DNA from: Bordetella parapertussis
GTDB taxonomy: Bacteria; Pseudomonadota; Gammaproteobacteria; Burkholderiales; SG8-41
DNA: 64,000 nucleotides
Assembly (NCBI GenBank): GCA_945901405.1
Contig: CAMDLH010000002.1
Span: 1-64,000 of the forward strand
Direction: 5' to 3'
Part shown: positions 43,220 through 50,957 of the stretch, piece by piece
Layout of the letters: the number at the start of each line of letters is the position of its first letter
Position numbering within the stretch: the stretch's first letter is position 1
Position numbers and translations under genes: made by a program
The notes under the pieces: model-generated
What the model was told of the DNA's origin: nothing
The model's input: the letters and a program-made list of their open reading frames with translations, nothing else
Databases searched by the model: none

Positions 43220-44437
43220 CTATTCCCGAAAAGCCCTACCCGCCCGGTATAACACCAGCCGCTCTTGCGCGCTGGCATCCTTGGCGAGTTTTGCGTCTTG
43301 CAGCGCCTTCTCCTGCCACTGCACGGCTTCCTTGAAATTACCTGCCTCGGCATGCGCGGCGGCCAGCGTGTCCATGTTATAGAGATCCTCCCACGCCGTC
43401 AGTTCACACGCGCGGCGCGCCAATGCCACGGCACGTTTACGATCACGCAAGGCATCGAGCTTGCTGGTGGCAAGCAACCACGCCAAATGGTTGAGCCGTA
43501 CGCTGTTGTCGGGGTCGAGTTTCAACGCCTGATTGAAATCAGCCAGCGCACGGGCGGCATTATTTTTTGCCAGCCAGGCCTCGGCGCGGTTTTGGAATGC
43601 CCGCACATAACGCGGATCGAGCCGGATCGCCTCGTCGAAATCGGCAATCGCGCGGTCGAAATCGCGCTTGGCGCTCCACGCATGGCCGCGATTGTTATAA
43701 GCCGTGGCATGCTTGGGCGCACGGCGTGTGGCTTGGCTGTAATCCGCGATGGCGCGATCAAAATCGCGCTTGCTCAACCACGCGGTTCCCCTGCTGCGGT
43801 ACGCCTGCGCGTCCTCGGGCTCAAGACGTATCGCCTCGTTGTAATCGGCGATGGCTTTGTCGTGATCGCCCTTGCTCTGCCAGGCATCGCCGCGATTGCG
43901 CCAGGTTGAGCCTTCCCTAGGGTTCACCCGCAAAGCCTCGCCATAGTCGGCGATGGCGCGATCATGGTTGCCTTTCTCGCTCCACGCGTTGCCGCGGTTG
44001 TTGTAGGCCACTTCATCACGCGGGTTCAGCCGCAGGCCCTCGTCGTAATCCGCTATCGCGCGATCATGGTTACCGAGCTCGCCATGCGCGTTGCCGCGCT
44101 GCACATAGGCTTGCGCGTATTGCGGATGCAGACGTATGGCCTCGTTCAGATCGGCGAGCGCTCGTTTGTGATCGCGCTTGTCGCTCCAATGTTCGGCGCG
44201 GTTGCGATAGGCGCGCGCTTGGTCTATCGCGGGCAGCTTCCCCGGCGCGAGCGCGCGCGTACAGGCGGCGATGCGTTCATCCACCGTTCCGGCGGGGCCG
44301 ACGCAGTAGTCCAGATCGGCGGCGGTTTGGGCAGACGCGCTGATTGCGCACGATAGTGCTGCCACCAGAATGGCCCGTGAAATCAAACCACGGGAAAATG
44401 TGTAACCAATTGTTTTTAACGCATTATTAACCTCCAC
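43220..44437 (-). CDS. TPR-repeat protein, exported
   Basis: 405 residues from a GTG; a TTG at codon 18 would give a cleaner signal peptide (ISRAILVAALSCAISASAQ). At least eight 34-residue TPR units follow, nearly identical to each other (GNHDRAIADYDEGLRLNPRD, KRDFDRAIADFDEAIRLDP). TPRs are protein-binding scaffolds; no enzymatic domain is present. Probably periplasmic. No partner can be named from the neighbours. Confidence 0.85.
   Translation of the reverse strand: MEVNNALKTIGYTFSRGLISRAILVAALSCAISASAQTAADLDYCVGPAGTVDERIAACTRALAPGKLPAIDQARAYRNRAEHWSDKRDHKRALADLNEAIRLHPQYAQAYVQRGNAHGELGNHDRAIADYDEGLRLNPRDEVAYNNRGNAWSEKGNHDRAIADYGEALRVNPREGSTWRNRGDAWQSKGDHDKAIADYNEAIRLEPEDAQAYRSRGTAWLSKRDFDRAIADYSQATRRAPKHATAYNNRGHAWSAKRDFDRAIADFDEAIRLDPRYVRAFQNRAEAWLAKNNAARALADFNQALKLDPDNSVRLNHLAWLLATSKLDALRDRKRAVALARRACELTAWEDLYNMDTLAAAHAEAGNFKEAVQWQEKALQDAKLAKDASAQERLVLYRAGRAFRE
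44404..44420 (+). repeat. AT-rich 17-bp motif, copy 5
   Basis: AACCAATTGTTTTTAAC, within the first codons of the TPR gene as annotated, or upstream of it if the TTG start is used. Confidence 0.5.
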
Positions 44438-44455
44438 TGATTACAGCGCCCGCCA

Positions 44456-45418
44456 TCAATCGGCGGTAATGTTGTTATCCCTCACCACCCTGGCCCAGCG
44501 CGCGTAGTCCTCGCGCACCACCTTGCCCATCAACTCCGGCGTACCGCCGGCAACATCGGCACCCTGCGCGGCGAAGCTCTTCTTGAACTCGCGGTCGTCG
44601 AGTATCCGGTTCATCGCGGCATTCAGCGTGCCGATAATGGCGCGTGGCGTGCCGCGCGGCGCAAAAATGCCGTACCACGTATACACCACGTACCCCGGCA
44701 CGGTGTCCTGCACCGGGGGCGCGTCGGGCAACTCCGGCAAGCGTGTGTTGCCCGTGACCGCCACCGCGCGCAGGCGGCCCGTCTGATAGTGCGCCATCAT
44801 GGATGCAGCCGGATTGACGATGACCGGCGTGCGGCCCGCGAGAATGTCGGGCATCGCGGCACCCGCGCCCTTGTACGGCACGTGGGTCATGCGCACCTTC
44901 GCCATGTTGAGCAGCAGTTCGGTTGCCAGATGCGTGAGGCCGCCAATGCCGGTGCTGGCGTAGCCGAGCGCGCCGGGTTTGGCGCGCGCAAGATCGAGCA
45001 GCGCCGGCATCGCCGCCGGCAGCGACGGATGCACCGACACCACATACGGCGCGGCCGCCACCTGACTTACCGGCGCAAGACTGCTCAACAATGCGTAGGA
45101 AGATTTGCGTAACGCCATCGCCGCCGCGTAACTCGCCGACGAAAACAGTATGGTGTAGCCATCGGGCGCGGCAGTCGCGGTGAGCTCCATGCCGATCAGC
45201 CCGCCACCGCCGCCGCGATTGTCGATCACGAATTGCTGCCCGATACGTTCCGACAGCTTGGCGGCGCTCTGGCGCGCGAAAATGTCGGCGCCGCCGCCGG
45301 CGACGAAGGGGACGATCACGCGGACCGGGCGCACAGGGTACGCTGGCAACTGGGCGCGCGTCTCACCCGCGAATCCGCATCCCGCGAGTGCCGCGCCGGC
45401 GAGCAAGTGCCGCAGCAT
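44456..45418 (-). CDS. Bug/TctC-type substrate-binding protein
   Basis: 320 residues. The ATG at 45418 gives a signal peptide (MLRHLLAGAALAGCGFAGETRA); the longer frame upstream is antisense-like. Motifs: YPVRPVRVIVPFVAGGGADI, VIDNRGGGGGLIGMEL, YTWYGIFAPRGTPRA. Its start overlaps the stop of the next Bug gene (TGATG), so the two are co-translated, an unusual tandem of two binding proteins. Confidence 0.92.
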   Translation of the reverse strand: MLRHLLAGAALAGCGFAGETRAQLPAYPVRPVRVIVPFVAGGGADIFARQSAAKLSERIGQQFVIDNRGGGGGLIGMELTATAAPDGYTILFSSASYAAAMALRKSSYALLSSLAPVSQVAAAPYVVSVHPSLPAAMPALLDLARAKPGALGYASTGIGGLTHLATELLLNMAKVRMTHVPYKGAGAAMPDILAGRTPVIVNPAASMMAHYQTGRLRAVAVTGNTRLPELPDAPPVQDTVPGYVVYTWYGIFAPRGTPRAIIGTLNAAMNRILDDREFKKSFAAQGADVAGGTPELMGKVVREDYARWARVVRDNNITAD

Positions 45419-46398
45419 CAGTCGATCTTGATCCCCGCCGCGCGAACGACCTCGAGCCACTTCCTGCTTTCGCTGGCGATAAACCTCGTCACGTCCTCGG
45501 GGGCGCCGCCCATGACGGTCACGCCCATGTCCGTCACGCGCTTGCGGAAGACCGGGTCTGCGAGTGTCTGATTGATCTGCCTGTTGAGCTTGGCGATAAC
45601 TGGCTTGGGGGTTCCGGCAGGTCCCATGACCGTGTACCAAGTACCCGCTTCGAGTCCGGGCAGACCTGCCTCGGTAGTGGTCGGCACCTCAGGCAGCACG
45701 GCGGTTCTGACGGACGACAGCACCGCCAGCGCACGCAGGTTGCCCGCCAACGCCTGCTGCGCGACCGCCGGCAGCAGGTGAAAAATAAGCTGGGTGCGGT
45801 TGGCCATCGTATCCTGCGTGGCAAGCCCCGGCGACACATAAGGTATGTGGCGCATTTTTGTGCCGGTCATCTTCTGGAACAGCTCCGAGGCCATGTGCAT
45901 GCTGCTGCCGTTACCGGCGGAGGCGTAATTGAGTTCGTCGGGGCGACCCCTGGCATACTGGGTGAATTCCGCCAGCGTGCGCGCTGGTATCGACGGATGC
46001 ACCACCAGCACGTTTGGCACGGCGCCAAACTTGATGACCGGCGCGAAGTCCTTTTGCGGGTCGAAGCCCAGCGATTTGTAGACGTGCGGGTTGATGGTGA
46101 AGGTCGTTCCCGATGCGAACAACAATACGTAGCCATCCGCGCTGGATTTCGCCGCGAGCGCCGTGCCGATATTGCCGTTGCCGCCGCCGCGGTTGTCGAC
46201 GACGAATTGTTGTCCCAGCGCCTTGGTCAGCGCATCGGCGAGCAGGCGGCACGACGGATCACTGCTGCCGCCCGGCGGGAACGGATTGATCATGCGCACC
46301 GGGCGCAGCGGATAACTCCTCGCCTCGTCCGCAGCCTGCACAACAACGGAAAAGAGCGCGATTCCGAGCGATAATACGATTCGTACGATTCGTTTCAT
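45418..46398 (-). CDS. Bug/TctC-type substrate-binding protein
   Basis: 326 residues. Signal peptide MKRIVRIVLSLGIALFSVVV QA region, then YPLRPVRMINPFPPGGSSDP, VVDNRGGGNGNIGTALAAKS and EAGLPGLEAGTWYTVMGPAG. A cysteine in SCRLLADAL is unusual. First of a coupled pair; divergent from the RidA-like gene across a 98-bp gap. Confidence 0.92.
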   Translation of the reverse strand: MKRIVRIVLSLGIALFSVVVQAADEARSYPLRPVRMINPFPPGGSSDPSCRLLADALTKALGQQFVVDNRGGGNGNIGTALAAKSSADGYVLLFASGTTFTINPHVYKSLGFDPQKDFAPVIKFGAVPNVLVVHPSIPARTLAEFTQYARGRPDELNYASAGNGSSMHMASELFQKMTGTKMRHIPYVSPGLATQDTMANRTQLIFHLLPAVAQQALAGNLRALAVLSSVRTAVLPEVPTTTEAGLPGLEAGTWYTVMGPAGTPKPVIAKLNRQINQTLADPVFRKRVTDMGVTVMGGAPEDVTRFIASESRKWLEVVRAAGIKID

Positions 46399-46496
46399 GA
46401 CGATCCTCGCAGCGTGGGCGGCGGCTCAAATTATGCACCAATCGCAGGTAGCCGATGCTGGTGAGGACCAATCTTCAGTTTCGGAGGCAAGCGCGC

Positions 46497-47801
46497 ATGG
46501 CCAGAAGCAAGCAAACCACGGTCAGGGTCATCAACCCTGTCACCATAAACCAAGGCAACATCCGCTACGCACCAGGCATACGCGCGGGACGCTGGGTGTT
46601 TGCCACCGGGCATAAGGGCACGGCGGATTACACGGACGGGATGTCAGCAGCAGTCATGCGCGAAGCCGCGCCGCATTGGGACAAACCCAAGCTGCGGCGC
46701 GAAGCCGAACAGATCTTTCGCAATGTCGGCGGCGTACTGAAAGCTGGCGGCAGCAATCTGCAAAGCATCGTGCGCGTCGACCAGAACTACACCTCCGGCC
46801 GCGCCGTCGAGTCCTACCATGACGCCCGCCGCGCCATACTCAAGGACCATATCCCGCCGAGCACCTCGACACTGACGCAGGGTTTTCTGCTGCCGGGGCA
46901 GGAAATCGAGGTGCACATGATCTGCATCGTGCCACAGGGCGAATTTCGTCCGCGGCACATACGGCCGGCGGACCAGTCGGTGCACCACACCTCCGGCTAC
47001 AGCCTTGCGCTCGCCGCCGGCGATTACGTGTTCGTTGCCGGGCGCATGGCGGATTCGTTCACGTTCGGCGAGGGGCTCGCGCAGGAGGCACGCATGCCCG
47101 AAGGCCATTTGTGGAAAGGCCTGCCGATCAAGCTGCAAGCCGAATTCATCATCCGTGAAAAACTGATTCCTACACTAAAAGCCGCCGGCTCTTCGCTGAA
47201 GAACGTGGTGAAGTGCCAGGTCTATATGCGCGACATCGAGGATTTCGCCGCGTTCAACGAAGTGTGGGATGCGTTTTTCCCGACCGCGAAGCCCGCGACT
47301 ACGCTGATACCCGCCGCGACGCCGGGCTTTTTCCTGTCCGATGCGCGCATCGAAATCAACACCATCGCGTTGCGCGACGAAGGCAAGACGAGAAAGCAGA
47401 TCATCGACGCAGGCGTGAGCACCGCATTTGCGGGCTATACGCAAGCGGTGCGCGCCGGCGACCTGCTGTTCATCTCAGGCATGCTGGCCGCGGACCGCAA
47501 TGGGTTGATCGAGGGCGCGCGCATAGCTCCGGCGCAACCGTATCTTGGCTCCAGCGTGCAGGCGCAGATGGATTACCTGCTCACCAGCGCGCAGAAGCTC
47601 TGCAAGGCAGCGGGCGCCTCGCTCGCCAACGTCGTGCGCATCCAGCAGTTTCATACCGACCTGAAGGATTTTTATCCGGCGTATCAAACATGGCAGCAAC
47701 ACCTGCCGGGGCAGCACCTGCCGTTCTCCGCCGTGGAGGTGCCGTTTCTACCGGTGCCCGGCTGCACGGTGCAGCTCGATCTGTGGGTGTACGCGCCGTA
47801 G
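46497..47801 (+). CDS. Three-domain RidA/YjgF family protein
   Basis: 434 residues made of three tandem RidA-like domains (about 8-140, 150-288, 295-434), each with the GDLLFISG/GDYVFVAG/GRWVFATG strand and the LKxxGxSLxNVVK/R helix-strand. RidA proteins are homotrimers of ~130-residue subunits that hydrolyse reactive imines; this could be a covalent trimer. The substrate-binding arginine of archetypal RidA (PARS) is missing in all three (PPSTST, KPATTL, LPFSAV), so imine deamination is doubtful. Shine-Dalgarno GGAGGCAAG precedes the ATG at 46497. Confidence 0.85.
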   Translation: MARSKQTTVRVINPVTINQGNIRYAPGIRAGRWVFATGHKGTADYTDGMSAAVMREAAPHWDKPKLRREAEQIFRNVGGVLKAGGSNLQSIVRVDQNYTSGRAVESYHDARRAILKDHIPPSTSTLTQGFLLPGQEIEVHMICIVPQGEFRPRHIRPADQSVHHTSGYSLALAAGDYVFVAGRMADSFTFGEGLAQEARMPEGHLWKGLPIKLQAEFIIREKLIPTLKAAGSSLKNVVKCQVYMRDIEDFAAFNEVWDAFFPTAKPATTLIPAATPGFFLSDARIEINTIALRDEGKTRKQIIDAGVSTAFAGYTQAVRAGDLLFISGMLAADRNGLIEGARIAPAQPYLGSSVQAQMDYLLTSAQKLCKAAGASLANVVRIQQFHTDLKDFYPAYQTWQQHLPGQHLPFSAVEVPFLPVPGCTVQLDLWVYAP

Positions 47802-47939
47802 ATGCCTTAATGGTGGCCAAATATTTTGGCCACAACAATCACCCGGTTGTCCGGGATAGAATAGATTTTGGGCTCGTGAAAAATGGTGTTTGAAATTCTG
47901 TTTGAAATTTCCTACCCCGCCTGTTTGAGGAGAACCGCG

Positions 47940-48923
47940 ATGAAGACTGCGCCTGTCGTATTCGTGCTCACCGCTACCGCCGCTACGTTTAGCCTTGCAG
48001 CCACTGCATTCGCACAGAACTATCCGGCCCGGCCGGTCAGCATCGTCGTGCCGTTTCCCGCCGGCGGCCCCACTGACACCATCGCGCGCATCATGGCCGA
48101 GCGCATGACGCGCGCGCTTGGCCAGTCGGTGCTGGTCGAGAACCCCACCGGCGCTGGAGGCACCATCGGCGCCGGCAAGGTGGCGCGCTCACCGCCAGAC
48201 GGTTACACCGTCGCCATAGGACACATCGGCACCCATGTGATCAACGGCGCGATTTACCAACTGCCGTACGACGTGTTCAAGGATTTCCAGCCGATTGCGA
48301 TGATCGCGAGCAATCCCCAAGTACTAGTGTCGAAGAATGCGGTCTCGGCGAAGGACCTGAAGGAACTGATCATTTGGGTGCAGGCGAACCAGAACAAGGC
48401 AACTATTGCAACCGGCGGCCCCGGCACGCCCTCGCACGTGAGCGGGGTGTACTTCCAAAAGGTCACCGGCACGCAGCCGCAGATCGTGCATTACAGGGGC
48501 GGGGCGCCGGCAATGCAGGACGTGCTGGGCGGCCAGATCGACCTCTTTTTCGACCAGGCCGCAACCGCCCTGCCGCAGGTGCGCGGCGGCAAGGTGAGGG
48601 CTTACGCCGTAACCGCGAAATCGCGTCTCGCCGCCGCCCCAGAAATTCCGTCGATGGATGAAGCGGGGCTGCCCGGCTTCTACATGGCCGTCTGGCACGG
48701 CATGTGGTTACCCAACGGTGCCGCGCCCGCTGTCGCGGCACGACTGAACACCGCGATTATGGAAGCTCTGGCGGACTCTACGGTGCGGCAGCGGCTTGCC
48801 GACCTCGGTCAGGAAATTCCGCCGCGCGAACAGCAGTCGCCCGATGCACTACGCGCTCACCACAAGGCCGAAATCGAAAAGTGGTGGCCTGTGATCAAGG
48901 CCGCCGGGATCAAGGTGGAGTGA
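47940..48923 (+). CDS. Bug/TctC-type substrate-binding protein
   Basis: 327 residues from the ATG at 47940, with GAGGAGAACCGCG before it. Signal peptide to AATAFAQ, then YPARPVSIVVPFPAGGPTDT, VLVENPTGAGGTIGAGKVAR and EAGLPGFYMAVWHGMWLPNG. It follows the RidA-like gene by 138 bp. Ligand unknown. Confidence 0.92.
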   Translation: MKTAPVVFVLTATAATFSLAATAFAQNYPARPVSIVVPFPAGGPTDTIARIMAERMTRALGQSVLVENPTGAGGTIGAGKVARSPPDGYTVAIGHIGTHVINGAIYQLPYDVFKDFQPIAMIASNPQVLVSKNAVSAKDLKELIIWVQANQNKATIATGGPGTPSHVSGVYFQKVTGTQPQIVHYRGGAPAMQDVLGGQIDLFFDQAATALPQVRGGKVRAYAVTAKSRLAAAPEIPSMDEAGLPGFYMAVWHGMWLPNGAAPAVAARLNTAIMEALADSTVRQRLADLGQEIPPREQQSPDALRAHHKAEIEKWWPVIKAAGIKVE

Positions 48924-49200
48924 ACAAAACGTCCGCGCTTTTCTCGGTTTAAACGCGTGTCCGGCGCGCGCTTGCGCGGGCACGGGGTATTGCACTATCG
49001 TTCGGCAACGAGAGCAATGATCTTGCTGTGATGATTTCAATTATCCGAGCAACACCTCGGTCGCATTTGGATTCGAAGCGACGATCTTAAGTACGCGTCG
49101 GGGTCAATGCTTGACATTGCACGTAAACGCCATTCAAGCTCATAGAAAGTTAGTTGCCACATCGGGGCGCAACGCCATATTCACACTCACCGGAGCAACA

Positions 49201-49749
49201 ATGCCGCGAAAAAAGCTCGTCGCCTATGTGTTTACTTTTCTGGCCGCGTTGGGGCTGGGCATGTACCTGCTGCTGCCAGCGGAATCCGAGTTGCGTTTTT
49301 TGGGGCTGATCGTTGTGATTTTCTGGCTGCCCATGGCGCTGCGCTACTTGAACAGAGTGTTCAAGGAACGCGCCACCGCGATGCTGCAGCCCAAGACAAG
49401 CCCGCCGACCGCGTTCCACCCGCGCGAGGTGAATGCGACGCTTGAAGCGACGTTTTCCGTGACGGTCGGAACGGACTTGATGCGCGTGGACGTGGATGGC
49501 GGCATTCTGGATTTGCGCTGCCTGCTGGCACTGGGCGCCGACGGGTTCAGCGCAAGACTATGGCGCGCGGACAAAATCACGGGGCCCTGGCCCTGCGATG
49601 AAAAGCTGATCCTGAACGCGGAATTCCTGGTTCCAGAACGCGCGTTGCCGCGTTTCCCCACCGATACGATTGCACAGGTACTGTTGCGCAACACCGTTAT
49701 CGGCACGGTCAGGGTATTGAGCGTAAACGCGCCGGCGAGTGCGGCGTGA
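49201..49749 (+). CDS. Small membrane protein of unknown function
   Basis: 182 residues from the ATG at 49201. Two membrane segments (YVFTFLAALGLGMYLLL and RFLGLIVVIFWLPMAL) followed by a soluble domain (ATFSVTVGTDLMRVDVDGGI to NTVIGTVRVLSVNA). No family recognised. The gap before it (about 280 bp) holds no gene. It converges with the NHL protein, stops 1 bp apart. Confidence 0.65.
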   Translation: MPRKKLVAYVFTFLAALGLGMYLLLPAESELRFLGLIVVIFWLPMALRYLNRVFKERATAMLQPKTSPPTAFHPREVNATLEATFSVTVGTDLMRVDVDGGILDLRCLLALGADGFSARLWRADKITGPWPCDEKLILNAEFLVPERALPRFPTDTIAQVLLRNTVIGTVRVLSVNAPASAA

Positions 49750-49750
49750 A

Positions 49751-50731
49751 TTATCCCGCCGTCACCTTGACCAGCTTTTGCAAACAGCGAATCCGCGCCG
49801 GCTTCGGAATATCCGGAAACGACCGCGAGAACGACACATAGGCGACTTCACCCACGTAAAGATCGCCGTGTGAATCCACCGTCATGCCGTGCGGTGAAAT
49901 GAATTGCCCCGGCCCGGTGCCGCGCGCGGGGTCTGCCTGCACGGTGGCGAGCAGCTTGCCTTTGTTGTCCATCACGCTGATGCGCGGGCCTATGTTCGGG
50001 TGGTTGCGGTTCACCGACAGATGCGGCCCGAGTTCGGAGATATAACACAGCGGACACTTACCACTGGTGCCACTGGTCATAAAAAGGCCGCTGGGGCGAT
50101 GCAGGTTGTTCCATTGCGTTTCATAGCGGCCATTGCCGTCGAACACCTGCACGCGATGATTTTCGCGGTCCGCCACATACACCCAGCCATCCGCGTCACA
50201 GGTGATGTTGTGCGCGATGTTGAATTCGCCCGGCCGCGTACCGGGGCCGCCCCAGGAAAACAGCAATTTCCCATCGGGCGAGTATTTATGTACGCGGGCG
50301 TTACCGTAGCCATCCGAGATGTAGATGTCGCCTTGCGGCGACAGCGCCGTGTGCGTGCAACGATTAAACGGCTCGCCGCTCATATACGCCGATGATTTGC
50401 CGGGAATGCCGATGGTCAGCAGCACCTTGCCGCCGAGCGTGCATTGGCGCATGGTGTGATCGCCATCGTCGGTGAGGTAGATGGTGTCGTCGGCGCCCAT
50501 GTGTACGCCGTGTGCGTTTTTGAAAATGCCTTCGCCCCAGGAGCGCAGAAAATTGCCTTCGCGGTCGAACACCACCATCGGGTGCGGGCCACGATTGAAG
50601 GCATAAACATTGTCGTGGCGGTCAACGCCCACCGCGGCGACATCGCCGCTATCCCAGCCCTCGGGCCACTTCGCCCAACCGTCCTGCGCGCGGTAGGCGA
50701 AATCGCCGCTGCCCATGATGCTGCTGCTCAT
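49751..50731 (-). CDS. NHL-repeat beta-propeller protein (peptidylglycine-lyase-like)
   Basis: 326 residues. Repeated NHL-type blades: GVDRHDNVYAFNRGPHPMVV, GADDTIYLTDDGDHTMRQ, SPQGDIYISDGYGNARVHKY, DADGWVYVADRENHRVQVFD, DSHGDLYVGEVAY. The set resembles peptidyl-alpha-hydroxyglycine alpha-amidating lyase-like propellers seen in soil and marine bacteria, whose substrates are mostly unknown. No signal peptide visible (MSSSIMGSGDFAYRAQDGWA). It follows an orphan Mo large subunit on the same strand. Confidence 0.82.
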   Translation of the reverse strand: MSSSIMGSGDFAYRAQDGWAKWPEGWDSGDVAAVGVDRHDNVYAFNRGPHPMVVFDREGNFLRSWGEGIFKNAHGVHMGADDTIYLTDDGDHTMRQCTLGGKVLLTIGIPGKSSAYMSGEPFNRCTHTALSPQGDIYISDGYGNARVHKYSPDGKLLFSWGGPGTRPGEFNIAHNITCDADGWVYVADRENHRVQVFDGNGRYETQWNNLHRPSGLFMTSGTSGKCPLCYISELGPHLSVNRNHPNIGPRISVMDNKGKLLATVQADPARGTGPGQFISPHGMTVDSHGDLYVGEVAYVSFSRSFPDIPKPARIRCLQKLVKVTAG

Positions 50732-50923
50732 GTTTGATTCCTTTTGGGGGTGTTGATTGTTGTACCGTTATTTTCAAATGGCCGCGGGTTGGGCGAGGGC
50801 AATCGCAATTGCCCGATATTTTTACAGTGGATCGACGCAATGCCTGCGGCGATTGCGCCCTACCCTATGCCCATTGAAGCGGCCTATTTCACCGCTTCAA
50901 TAATTGCTATTTCACGCTTGAGC

Positions 50924-50940
50924 AACTAATTGTTTTTAAA
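50924..50940 (+). repeat. AT-rich 17-bp motif, copy 6
   Basis: AACTAATTGTTTTTAAA, just after the stop of the Mo large subunit (50958), in the gap to the NHL gene. Confidence 0.6.
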
Positions 50941-50957
50941 CGATTTTTTAGTGTCGT

